DNA from: Mycobacteroides abscessus ATCC 19977
GTDB lineage: Bacteria > Actinomycetota > Actinomycetes > Mycobacteriales > Mycobacteriaceae
Direction of reading: 5' to 3'
Length of the DNA: 64,000 nucleotides
NCBI RefSeq assembly: GCF_000069185.1
Contig: NC_010397.1
Coordinates: 930,001 to 994,000 of the forward strand
Under the pieces are notes generated by a model. It saw only the letters and a list, made by a program, of their open reading frames with translations, was not told the DNA's origin and searched no databases. This document shows positions 19,933 through 29,677 of this stretch, piece by piece. Every line of letters starts with the position of its first letter. Positions within the stretch are counted from its first letter, which is position 1. Both the position numbers and the translations under genes were made by a program.

Positions 19933-20708
19933 CTTCCGCTGCGACACAGATCGCGATTGTGTTGTATCCCGATTTCACCGCGCTGGATTTCATCGGACCA
20001 TACGAGGTGTTGCGCTTCATCCCCGACACCGAGGTTCGATTCGTATGGCATGAGCCCGGACCCGTCACCGCCGATTCCGGTGTGCTGGTCATCGGTGCCA
20101 CCCACTCCTTCGGCGAGACTCCCGCGCCCGACGTCGTGCTGGTACCGGGCGGCCCGGGAACAACGATGGCCGCGCGTGACGACAAACTGCTGGACTGGTT
20201 GCGCCGGGTGCATCCCGCGGCTGCCTGGACCACGTCGGTGTGTAGCGGTTCGCTGGTACTGGCCGCGGCCGGTCTGCTGGAAGGGCAACGGGCCACCTCG
20301 CATTGGTCGACACTGCCACTGCTGAAGCCGTTCGGGGTGACCCCGGTCGGCGATGAGCGCATCGTGCGTACCGGCCACGCGGGTCTGGTGACCGCGGCGG
20401 GTGTGTCAGCCGGCATCGATCTGGGGTTGTGGCTGGCGGGCCAGATCGCCGGGGAGGAGCGGGCCAAGGCCATCCAGTTGAGCATCGAATACGACCCGCA
20501 ACCGCCGTTCGATTCCGGGCACATGTCCAAGGCCAGCGCAGCCACCAAGGCCACCGCGACGGCAGGACTGGCCAAGGACACTTTCAAACCGTCGGTTATG
20601 GCGGCGGGAGCAAAGCTGTTATGGGACGGTGCGCTGGCGACGGCGCGCAGAAGGGGGGACCGGCGCCGGTCGTTCGGCAGCCGCCTGGACCCCCGAGCCC
20701 GACCCTGA
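19929..20708 (+). CDS. DJ-1/PfpI family protein (isonitrile hydratase-like)
   Basis: A 259-residue cytosolic protein of the class I glutamine-amidotransferase-like DJ-1/PfpI superfamily. It starts MTSAATQIAIVLYPDFTALDFIGPYEVL, carries the conserved Cys in TTSVCSGSLVLAAAG (about residue 102) and HW in ATSHWSTL, which matches the InhA (isonitrile hydratase)/GATase1_AraC group. ACAGGAG lies before the ATG, and the start overlaps the stop of the GlxA-type regulator by four bases. The C-terminal 60 residues are longer than usual, with an Ala/Thr/Lys stretch. The substrate is not known; isonitrile hydration or methylglyoxal-type chemistry are possibilities. Confidence 0.85.
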   Translation: MTSAATQIAIVLYPDFTALDFIGPYEVLRFIPDTEVRFVWHEPGPVTADSGVLVIGATHSFGETPAPDVVLVPGGPGTTMAARDDKLLDWLRRVHPAAAWTTSVCSGSLVLAAAGLLEGQRATSHWSTLPLLKPFGVTPVGDERIVRTGHAGLVTAAGVSAGIDLGLWLAGQIAGEERAKAIQLSIEYDPQPPFDSGHMSKASAATKATATAGLAKDTFKPSVMAAGAKLLWDGALATARRRGDRRRSFGSRLDPRARP

Positions 20709-20774
20709 CCAGGCGGCCCGGAGGCGGAGCGACTACCTTCTTCTCTAGCCCGCTCAACCTCAGAAGGGATGCCT

Positions 20775-22052
<1,278 letters not shown>

Positions 22053-22075
22053 TCTGTGCCGGTCGCGTAGCGGCC

Positions 22076-22127
22076 GATCTGACACTGTGATCTGACACAG
22101 TGATCTGACACAGTGATCTGACACTGT
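22076..22127. repeat. Four tandem 13-bp repeats upstream of an MFS gene
   Basis: Four head-to-tail copies of GATCTGACAC[T/A]GT, with T in copies 1 and 4 and A in copies 2 and 3. Neighbouring copies form inverted repeats such as CACTGTG-N6-CACAGTG. The array ends 49 bases before the ATG of the MFS exporter, which overlaps a MarR-type regulator, so it may be its operator array. Confidence 0.7.
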
Positions 22128-22176
22128 GACGCAAGTCTGTTTGCATTGCTAATAGTTGTGGTTTCACAATGGTTTC

Positions 22177-23589
22177 ATGGAAGCGGCCGTCGGTGCCCTG
22201 AGTGAGCGCCGCAAGATCGTCATCTTGGGGTCTTGCTGCCTGAGCCTGCTCATCGTGTCGATGGACTCCACCATCGTGAACGTCGCCCTGCCGACCATCC
22301 GGGCGGATTTCGGCGCGACTACTTCGCAGCTGCAGTGGGTTATTGATATCTACACCCTGGGCCTGGCCTCGCTGCTGATGCTTTCGGGCGCCGCGGGGGA
22401 CCGGCTGGGACGCCGGAAGGTCTTTCACCTCGGGCTGTCGATCTTCGCGATCGGCTCGCTGCTCTGCAGTGTGGCGCCCACCGTCGGGCTGCTCATCGCC
22501 GCCCGTCTGCTCCAGGCGGTGGGTGGATCGATGCTGAATCCGGTTGCGCTCTCCATCATTTCGCAGGTTTTCACCGGCCGCGTGGAGCGCGCCAGGGCGC
22601 TGGGGTTCTGGGGTGCCGTGGTGGGCATATCGATGGCGCTAGGCCCGATCGTCGGGGGGTTGCTGATCCAATGGGTGGGCTGGCGCGCCGTGTTCTGGAT
22701 CAACCTGCCCGTATGCGTGCTGGCCTTCGTGCTGACGGCGGTCTTTGTGCCGGAGACCAAGTCGGCCACCATGCGCGACATCGACCCCGTAGGCCAGGCA
22801 CTTGCGGTGCTCTTCCTGTTCGGCATCGTGTTCGCCCTGATCGAAGGGCCATCGCTGGGGTGGGCGACGCCCGGACTGATCGTGGTGCTGGCAGTCGCGC
22901 TGGCGGCGTTCGCGGTGTTCCTCCGCTATGAGTCCCGGCGGCGGCACCCGTTCATCGATCTACGTTTCTTCCGCAGCATCCCATTTGCCTCGGCCACTCT
23001 TACGGCGATATGCGCGTGCATGGCGTGGAGTGCGTTCTTATTCACCATGTCGCTGTATCTGCAGGGGCAGCGCCACTTCTCGGCAATGCACACCGGCCTG
23101 ATCTATCTCCCGATTGCCGTCGGAGCGCTGGTGTTCTCCCCGATATCGGGCCGAATGGTGGGCCGATTCGGCGCACGGCCGTCGCTGCTCGCGGCGGGCA
23201 CCCTGTTCTTGACCGCTTCGCTGCTCTTGACGAGGGTGTCGGAGGCGACGCCAATCTGGGAGCTACTGGTGACCTTCGCGATTTTCGGTGCCGGGTTCGC
23301 GATGGTGAATGCGCCGATCACCAACGCCGCCGTCAGCGGTATGCCGCTGGACCGCGCGGGCGCGGCCTCCGCGGTGACGTCCACCAGTCGCCAGGTCGGG
23401 GTGAGTATCGGTGTGGCGCTGTGTGGTTCGATCGGGACTCCCGCCCTGTGGTTCATGTGCGCGGGGCTGGGCCTGCTCATCGCTACGCTGGGGATTGTGT
23501 CCACGTCACCGGCCGCGGTGCGGTCCGCGCAGCGGCTCGCACCGCTCATCGAGGGCACCACGGCGCGGGAGATGTCTCGTGTCGGATAG
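22177..23589 (+). CDS. DHA2-type MFS drug exporter
   Basis: A 470-residue 14-helix type MFS antiporter of the EmrB/QacA (DHA2) group. Motif A is LSGAAGDRLGRRKVFHLG between helices 2 and 3, motif C is GPIVGGLLIQWVGWRAVFWIN in helix 5, and helix 1 has MDSTIVNVALPTI. ATG 22177 gives MEAAVGALSERRKIVIL; an in-frame GTG at 22156 is also possible. No good ribosome binding site is seen, so a short or leaderless transcript is possible. Its 3' end overlaps a MarR-family gene by 11 bases, the usual layout for a locally regulated efflux pump. The substrate cannot be told from sequence. Confidence 0.9.
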   Translation: MEAAVGALSERRKIVILGSCCLSLLIVSMDSTIVNVALPTIRADFGATTSQLQWVIDIYTLGLASLLMLSGAAGDRLGRRKVFHLGLSIFAIGSLLCSVAPTVGLLIAARLLQAVGGSMLNPVALSIISQVFTGRVERARALGFWGAVVGISMALGPIVGGLLIQWVGWRAVFWINLPVCVLAFVLTAVFVPETKSATMRDIDPVGQALAVLFLFGIVFALIEGPSLGWATPGLIVVLAVALAAFAVFLRYESRRRHPFIDLRFFRSIPFASATLTAICACMAWSAFLFTMSLYLQGQRHFSAMHTGLIYLPIAVGALVFSPISGRMVGRFGARPSLLAAGTLFLTASLLLTRVSEATPIWELLVTFAIFGAGFAMVNAPITNAAVSGMPLDRAGAASAVTSTSRQVGVSIGVALCGSIGTPALWFMCAGLGLLIATLGIVSTSPAAVRSAQRLAPLIEGTTAREMSRVG

Positions 23590-24004
23590 ATCGCTCGCGG
23601 ACGAAGTATGGCGCAGCATGGCAAGCCTGGTGCTCGACAATCGTGACAGCTGGAGACGCACCGTCGTAGAGACGACAGGCCTCCCGTTCAGCAGGGTGCG
23701 CATCCTGAGAAGACTTGCCCGGCAGTCCCTGACCATGAAGGCGATTGCCGAAGCGGTGTCGCTGGATGCCCCCGCGGCCACCGTAGCGGTGAGCGACCTG
23801 GAACGGCGGGGATTGGTGGTGCGCCGCGTCGACCCGGACAATCGTCGATGTAAACGGGTGTCGTTGACCGACGAGGGTAGCGAGCTGGTGGCGAGGATCG
23901 CCGGGCTGGATGACCCGGCACCGGCGGGCCTGTCCGCGCTGGCGGAAGCCGATTTGCGTTCTCTGCGTGCGCTTCTGGAGAAAGCGACCGCGTCACACCG
24001 ATGA
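23579..24004 (+). CDS. MarR-family transcriptional regulator
   Basis: A 141-residue winged-helix regulator. The recognition region reads LTMKAIAEAVSLDAPAATVAVSDLERRGLVVRR (about 50-82) and the wing VDPDNRRCKRVSLTDEGSELV, standard for MarR. The GTG start at 23579 lies inside the end of the upstream exporter gene (11-base overlap), so translation is likely coupled and the regulator is probably an autogenous controller of the exporter. The tandem repeats at 22076-22127 are the best candidate binding site. It faces the tail of the frameshifted oxidoreductase gene, with only 7 bases between the two stops. Confidence 0.9.
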   Translation: MSDRSLADEVWRSMASLVLDNRDSWRRTVVETTGLPFSRVRILRRLARQSLTMKAIAEAVSLDAPAATVAVSDLERRGLVVRRVDPDNRRCKRVSLTDEGSELVARIAGLDDPAPAGLSALAEADLRSLRALLEKATASHR

Positions 24005-24011
24005 GGCCTTG

Positions 24012-24994
24012 CTAGATGGAGGCGCGCAATTCCGCGAGCAGCGGTTCGGCCGCCTCGGTCAGGAAGCTGTCCTGGCTGTCGCCTCCCACCTGCACCAGCG
24101 CGATATCGGTAAACCCGGCGTCGGCGTAGGCGCGCGCGTTCTCGATGATGGTGCCGAATCCGATCCGCAGGGGATATTGCCGGCGACATCCTCCGGTCGG
24201 ACGAATTTCGTTGCCGCGGCGAACCCGGCAGGGGTCGGAAGGTCGGCGTTCACGGGCCAGCCCCCGGCGAACCAGCGAAACTCGTCGTGGGCGCGCTTGA
24301 TCGCCGCCTCCCGGTCGGTATCCCAGCAGATCGGCAGTTGACCGATCACGCGGCTCTCCTCGGGTGCGGCCGCCGACCTGCGGGCCTGTCGCCAGGCGTC
24401 CACAATGTCCGATTCGGGCGCGACCGCGATCATATGGTCGGCCGTCGGCGCGAAGCGTGCCGCCGTGTCACCGCTGGACACCGCGACGCCGATGGGCACC
24501 GGGACATCGGGCAGGTCCCACAGCCGGGCCGAGTCGACCTCGAAGTAATCACCCTTGCCGTCCACGTGTTCCCCGCACAGCAGGTCGCGAATGATCTGGA
24601 TGGCTTCCCTGAGCATCGCCTGGCGCCGTCCCACGGTGGGCCATCCGCGCCCGACGACGTGCTCGTTGAGGTTCTCCCCGCTGCCCAGGCCCAAGGTGAA
24701 CCGTCCGTCGGCAAGGATCTGCATGGTGGCCGCCTTCTGCGCGACGACGGCCGGGTGATAACGCATGGTCGGGCAGGTCACGTAGGTCGCCAGATCCACT
24801 CGTTCCGTGGCCTGGGCGACCGCCCCGAGCACCGACCAGGCGTAGGGAGCATGTCCTTGCGAACTGAGCCACGGTGAGTAGTGGTCGCTGGACACTTCGA
24901 AGTCGAATCCCGCCTTTTCGGCGGCGACGGCATAACGGACAAGGTCTTTTGGTCCGCTCTGCTCTGTCATCAAGGTATAGCCGAAACGTGTCAT
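24012..24994 (-). pseudogene. F420-type LLM oxidoreductase with a C-terminal frameshift
   Basis: Luciferase-like monooxygenase-fold protein of the G6PDH/F420 subgroup. From ATG 24994 the frame reads MTRFGYTLMTEQSGPKDLV, then GLGSGENLNEHVVGRGWP and KFVRPEDVAGNIPCGSD. Near 24155-24165 homology shifts frame: the continuing +1 frame reads GTIIENARAYADAGFTDIALVQVGGD and ends at the stop 24012-24014, as expected for the family, whereas the original frame runs into Ser/Arg/Pro-rich sequence and stops at 24059. Adding a single base restores exactly the spacing expected in homologues, so one base has been lost. The shortened product (311 residues, last 45 or so altered) may be inactive. A sequencing error cannot be excluded. 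It is last in the leftward APC-aminotransferase-FAD set. Confidence 0.8.
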
Positions 24995-25047
24995 ACCGCG
25001 CGCGTACCCGCTACCAGCCGGTGTGAAACCTCGCTGTGGAGTGCGGC

Positions 25048-26517
25048 TCAGTGCGTCTCCAGCACTGCCCTCGCGGCGTGATATCCGCCCAACCCAGAAA
25101 CACCGCCGCCTCGACGAGACCCCGAGCCGCACAACAGTATTCGATCATGATTCGTGGCCACGCCCCAGCGCTGCGCGGCGGTCTCCAGCGGGTCGTCGTC
25201 CTCGGCGAAGGGCCACTGCAGGCCGCCGTGAAAAATATTGCCTGCCGTCATCCCGAGGGCACTTTCCAGGTCGATGGTGGTCTTGGTCTCGATGCATGGC
25301 CTGCCGTGCGTATCTGTGGCCACCACATCGGTGATCGGCTCGGCAAGAACGGAACTCAGCGAAGCAAGCACCGCCTGTTGAAGCTGTTCGGCGCTGGCGC
25401 CGAGCCCGTGCGGTGTATGCAGGCCAAAAACTGTCAGCGTGTGCGCCCCAGAGGCGCGCAGCTCCGGTGACAAGATGCTGGGGTCGGCCAGGGAATGACA
25501 GTAGATCTCGCATGGCAGCGGGTCGGGGATCCGGCCGTGTGATGCCTGCTGGTAGGCGTATTCCAGTTGGGTATAGGTCTCATTGACGTGGAATGTTCCA
25601 CCGAAAGCCTGCTCGGGAGTGACATTTTCGTCACGCAGCCGTGGCAGCCGCCTCAACAGCAGATTCACCTTCACCTGTGCGCCCGGCTGTCCCGCGGGTG
25701 GGGTCTCGCCGAGGAGGCCGGCCAGCACGGTGGGGCTGACGCCGCTGAGCACCCGGTCGCCGGCGACGGTGTGCTCGCCACCGTCACTGCGGTATCGCAC
25801 CTCTGCATCCGGCGAGATCGACAAGACCTCCGCCCCGGACAGCAACTCGGCACCGTGCCGTCGCGCCGACGCCTCCAGCGAGCCGGTCACGGCACCCATT
25901 CCGCCGATCGGGACATCCCAGGGATTCATCTGGTGATACAGAAAGCAGATATTCTGTTGCAGGGACAGATCATCGGCACTCGCGAAAGTCCCGATGAGCG
26001 CGTCGGTGAGCAGTACCCCGCGCCGTACATCGTCGGGCGTGGCGGCACGGATCACCTCGCCGATCGGCGTTTCGATCAGCTGCTCCCAGGCGCCGGTGCG
26101 CACGGCGCCACGTCGGCGTAGCGGTTGCAGCATTGAATCCCACATCGGCCGGGTCACGGAATCGCAGAGCGCGCCAAACTCTGCGAAATCGTTGGGGCCG
26201 GCCAGAAATCCGCGCTGACCTCCATTCATCGGATCCGGCGTGTATGACGCGTACTTGCGTCGGGCCAGGCGGACGTCCAGGCCCAGGTCGTCGATGATCT
26301 GCCGCGGCATCAAGCTCACCAGATACGAATAGCGGGACAACCGCGCCTCGACGCCCTCAAAGGCCGGTGCCGAGATCGCCGCACCACCAAATACGTCGAG
26401 CCGCTCCAGCAGCATCACGCGCTGCCCCGCGCGGGCCAGGTAAGCGGCCGCGGTCAGGGCGTTGTGGCCACCGCCGACGATGACCGTGTCGTATCGATCG
26501 GATTCTGAAAGGCCCAT
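25048..26517 (-). CDS. FAD-dependent oxidoreductase (phytoene dehydrogenase/PYROXD2-like)
   Basis: A 489-residue flavoprotein. The N-terminal dinucleotide-binding motif is TVIVGGGHNALTAAAYLARAG with the FAD-ribose Glu in LLERLDVFGGAA (residues 10-50). A C-terminal FAD motif reads LLCGSGSRRGGGVSGLGGYHAARAVL (about 455-486). The architecture matches the NAD(P)/FAD carotene desaturase-like group, and its place two genes after gltA2 recalls Rv0897c. It follows the aminotransferase gene by 26 bases on the same strand and may oxidise an amine- or aldehyde-derived intermediate of that locus, but the substrate is unknown. Confidence 0.85.
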   Translation of the reverse strand: MGLSESDRYDTVIVGGGHNALTAAAYLARAGQRVMLLERLDVFGGAAISAPAFEGVEARLSRYSYLVSLMPRQIIDDLGLDVRLARRKYASYTPDPMNGGQRGFLAGPNDFAEFGALCDSVTRPMWDSMLQPLRRRGAVRTGAWEQLIETPIGEVIRAATPDDVRRGVLLTDALIGTFASADDLSLQQNICFLYHQMNPWDVPIGGMGAVTGSLEASARRHGAELLSGAEVLSISPDAEVRYRSDGGEHTVAGDRVLSGVSPTVLAGLLGETPPAGQPGAQVKVNLLLRRLPRLRDENVTPEQAFGGTFHVNETYTQLEYAYQQASHGRIPDPLPCEIYCHSLADPSILSPELRASGAHTLTVFGLHTPHGLGASAEQLQQAVLASLSSVLAEPITDVVATDTHGRPCIETKTTIDLESALGMTAGNIFHGGLQWPFAEDDDPLETAAQRWGVATNHDRILLCGSGSRRGGGVSGLGGYHAARAVLETH

Positions 26518-26543
26518 GAAACGACTGTACGGCCTTCGGGTGA

Positions 26544-27863
26544 TCAGCCGGTGCTTTTCAGTACGTCGTCGAGTTCGGTGCAGAACCAGTCCACGTCCGA
26601 TCGCGAGAACACCAGCGGGGGACGGATTTTCAGCACATTGCCATCCTGTCCGCAGACCGATATCAAAACCCGTCGGTTCCGCAGCTCATTCACGATGTGC
26701 AGCGCTCCGGCGCGATCGGGAGTGCGGGCGGCGGGGTCGTCGACCACCTCCACTCCCGTGTACAGGCCGGTACCCCGGACGTCGCCGAGCCGGACGTGGG
26801 TCGAGGCCAGGGAGCGTAGTTCGGTGCGCAGCATCGCGCCGACCTCCGCGGCATGCAGCTGTAGCTTTTCATCCTCGATCACGTCCATGACGGCCGCGGC
26901 CGCGGCCATCGATACCGGATTTCCCCCGAAGGTGTTGAAATACGGGACATCCTGCGCGAACGGTGCGAGGACTTCGGAGGTGGCTGCCAGCGCCGAAACC
27001 GGAATGCCATTGGCCATAGGCTTTCCCATGGTGACCAGGTCGGGCACCACGCCATGGCGGATGAACCCCCACCAGGTTTCGCCGGTGCGGCCAAATCCGG
27101 GCTGCACTTCGTCGGCGATCAGCACACCGCCCGCGCCGCGCACCACCTCCGCCGCCGGTTCCAACACCGAGGCATCCGGATAGATCCCGTCCGACGAGAA
27201 AATGGTGTCGACCACCAGGCAGCTGAACCCGTATCCCGCGGCACATAGTTCATCGATGGCATGCGATACGTCGGCGGCGAAGCGCTCGGCCAGCTCGCCC
27301 GGTGGGGTCCGATAGCTGTCGGGCGGCGCGACGGTACGAACGTGCGCTCCCAACGAGTTTCCCCCGAGAGAGGGCGAGATCGCGGTGACCGCCGCGGTAT
27401 TGCCGTGGTAGGCGTCGCTGGTCACGACGATTCCCTTGTGTCCTGTGTACCTCTGAGCCACCCGTAGTGCCAGGTCATTGGCCTCGGAGCCGGTGCACGC
27501 ATACATCACCTGGTCGATGGGGGTGGGCATGGTGGCAAGCAGACGTTCCGAGTAATCGACGATGCCCTCGTGGAGATACCGCGTGTGGGTGTTGAGGGCG
27601 GACAGCTGCCGGGTGACCGCGCCGACGACGTGTGGGTGGCAATGGCCCACGCTTGCCACGTTGTTGTAGGCATCCAGGTAGCGGTTGCCCTCGTTGTCGA
27701 AGAGGTGACTGCCCTGGCCGCGCACCAGGTGCACCGGCCGCTCGTAGAACAGCCGATAGGACGGGCCGAGCACCCGTTCCCGGGCGGTGATCAGAGATTC
27801 GGTGGCCGGGTCGTCGTGCACTCCGGCGTAGCTATTCGAATCCATGATGTTGGAAAAGCTCAT
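26544..27863 (-). CDS. Class III PLP-dependent aminotransferase / phospho-lyase
   Basis: A 439-residue fold-type I PLP enzyme. The class III signature is IADEVQPGFGRTG with the PLP-binding Lys at about residue 280 in TMGKPMANG. The N-terminal LDAYNNVASVGHCHPHVVGAVTRQL and the YFNTFGGNPVSMAAA block resemble the AGXT2L (ethanolamine-phosphate or phospho-hydroxylysine phospho-lyase) branch rather than ornithine or GABA aminotransferases. It overlaps the APC permease gene by four bases. With a hydroxylysine-kinase-like phosphotransferase across the divergent promoter, a phospho-lyase role is plausible; a true transaminase cannot be excluded. An alternative start is ATG 27845. Confidence 0.85.
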   Translation of the reverse strand: MSFSNIMDSNSYAGVHDDPATESLITARERVLGPSYRLFYERPVHLVRGQGSHLFDNEGNRYLDAYNNVASVGHCHPHVVGAVTRQLSALNTHTRYLHEGIVDYSERLLATMPTPIDQVMYACTGSEANDLALRVAQRYTGHKGIVVTSDAYHGNTAAVTAISPSLGGNSLGAHVRTVAPPDSYRTPPGELAERFAADVSHAIDELCAAGYGFSCLVVDTIFSSDGIYPDASVLEPAAEVVRGAGGVLIADEVQPGFGRTGETWWGFIRHGVVPDLVTMGKPMANGIPVSALAATSEVLAPFAQDVPYFNTFGGNPVSMAAAAAVMDVIEDEKLQLHAAEVGAMLRTELRSLASTHVRLGDVRGTGLYTGVEVVDDPAARTPDRAGALHIVNELRNRRVLISVCGQDGNVLKIRPPLVFSRSDVDWFCTELDDVLKSTG

Positions 27864-29422
27864 CGTTCGTGTGCCTCCTCGAGCACGGTTCTGCCAAGGT
27901 CGTCATAACGGTGTGGTGCGGTGTACTTGAGGGTGAGAGCCAAGGCGATACCGCCGATTCCGGCGGCGGCAACCACCCAGGGGATCGCTGTGAAGACCCA
28001 GTCATTGGATGCGGTTCCTGCCGCGAACGAGGCGTGTTTGGCCAGTAGATAGACCACGTAGACCATGCCCAGGCCGCCCAGCAGCGGAGCCACCAGAGTG
28101 CGGAACCAGTGTGCGGTTTCGGGATGGTGGCGCAGCACGTGGAAGTAGGAGATCACCGCAAAGGCGGTGAGTGCCTGGACAATCAGGATCGCCGTCGTGC
28201 CCAGCAGCGCCATCAACCCGTAGAGGCCGGTATACGGGTCGCGCCCGGTGGCGGCGAAAAACAGCACCACCACGGTCGCGAAGGCGGTCTGCACGAAGCC
28301 TGCCACGTGCGGTGAGCCGTGGGTCGAATGGGTGGAGCCGATCGTCTTACGCATTCCCGGGATGACGTTCTCGCGTCCTAGCGCATACAGGTAGCGCGCG
28401 GCACAGTTGTGGAAGGCCATCCCGCAGGCGAATGATCCCGTCATCAGCAGCACCTTGAACAGATTCACCGCCCATACTCCGAGGTGGCTCTGGACCGGGC
28501 CGAAGAAGATATTGCCGGCTGTTGACGAATCCTGCGCCAGCGCAACGGCGTTCTCGGGTCCGGTACCCACGATGGCCAGCCAGGAGACGAGGACGTAGAA
28601 GAGCCCGACGCCCACCACCGAGGTCACGATTGCGATGGGGATGATCTTCTTGGGGTTTTTGGACTCCTCGGCATACATCGCGCTGGATTCGAACCCAACC
28701 CAGGACCAGAAGGCGAAGAAGAGCCCCACGCCGGCCGAGCCGGCCACGGCGAGCGGACCTGCCGGGCCCTGAACAACGCCGCCGAGATCGTGAAAGCCGT
28801 TGAGCGGATTCAACGATCCCCAAGACCAGCCCTGTGGACCGCCCCCGGCGAACAGCACAGAGAGCGCCAGCAGCGACAGCATCAGAATCTCGGTCACCAG
28901 GAAGACACCCAACACGCGTGCCGCCAGATTGAGGTCGAAGTAGGTGAGCACCGCGTTGGTGGCCAACATGGCCACTGCGAAGACAACCCATGGAACGTCG
29001 ACCTGGAAGAAGGTCTGGAAGAGGTCATTGGCAAAGAAGGAGAAAATGCCGACCAGGGAAGCTTCGAAAACCATGTAGGCCAGGGTGATCAGGAATCCTG
29101 AGCCCAGCCCGACGACACGGCCGAGGCCGTGCGATATGTATCCGTAGAAGGCGCCAGTGGCGACGATGTGCCTGGACATCGCCGCATAGCCGATGGCGAA
29201 GAGCGTCAGCACGATGGTGGCCACCAGATAGCCGGCGGGGGCGTATGCGCCGTTACCGAATCCCACCGCCATCGGCACGTTCCCGACCATCGCGGTGATC
29301 GGGGCGGCCGTCGCGACCGCCATGAACAACACACCGATCAGACCGACGGCATTGGGTTTGAGTCGTTGCATACTGTCGGGCTCGGTGGTGGTGCCGACGG
29401 GTGGGTCGATGGTGTCGCTCAC
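27860..29422 (-). CDS. APC-family amino acid/amine permease
   Basis: A 520-residue cytoplasmic membrane transporter of the amino acid-polyamine-organocation superfamily with about 12 helices. The N-terminal substrate helix reads LKPNAVGLIGVLFMAVATAAPITAM, and helix 6 has GLFFAFWSWVGFESSAMYAEESKNPKK, a strong APC signature. It is the first gene of the leftward set, and its stop overlaps the aminotransferase start (ATGA). It probably imports the amine or amino acid that the aminotransferase and the divergent kinase process. Confidence 0.9.
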   Translation of the reverse strand: MSDTIDPPVGTTTEPDSMQRLKPNAVGLIGVLFMAVATAAPITAMVGNVPMAVGFGNGAYAPAGYLVATIVLTLFAIGYAAMSRHIVATGAFYGYISHGLGRVVGLGSGFLITLAYMVFEASLVGIFSFFANDLFQTFFQVDVPWVVFAVAMLATNAVLTYFDLNLAARVLGVFLVTEILMLSLLALSVLFAGGGPQGWSWGSLNPLNGFHDLGGVVQGPAGPLAVAGSAGVGLFFAFWSWVGFESSAMYAEESKNPKKIIPIAIVTSVVGVGLFYVLVSWLAIVGTGPENAVALAQDSSTAGNIFFGPVQSHLGVWAVNLFKVLLMTGSFACGMAFHNCAARYLYALGRENVIPGMRKTIGSTHSTHGSPHVAGFVQTAFATVVVLFFAATGRDPYTGLYGLMALLGTTAILIVQALTAFAVISYFHVLRHHPETAHWFRTLVAPLLGGLGMVYVVYLLAKHASFAAGTASNDWVFTAIPWVVAAAGIGGIALALTLKYTAPHRYDDLGRTVLEEAHER

Positions 29423-29677
29423 GGAAGATCCCTTCTCCGTATTTGGTCTGGTTTTGTTGGTTCTCCGCGACCGGCGAAGCCTGATGGTTCAGGTCGGCGG
29501 TGCTGTTTTAGTGCGACGCGCTCATTTATACCTGGCTTAGTGCCCAGGTTGAAAGCGAATCAGGGAAATCGTCCCGGTTGGTTTCGGTGAAGTTTCAATC
29601 TGAGTCGTTTCGGTTCGTTGACGTTAAATGGTCCGATTTGGTCCGCTTAAGCGCGTCTTGTGGTGCACACTCAACCC
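29423..29677. promoter_or_regulatory. Divergent permease/kinase promoter region with TGGTCCG boxes
   Basis: 255 non-coding bases separate the APC permease from the phosphotransferase. Two TGGTCCG boxes lie at 29629-29635 and 29639-29645, ten bases (one helical turn) apart, and a related TTTGGTCTGG lies near 29450. These could be half-sites of the GntR/UTRA regulator encoded at 31516. No experiment is known to me. Confidence 0.45.
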
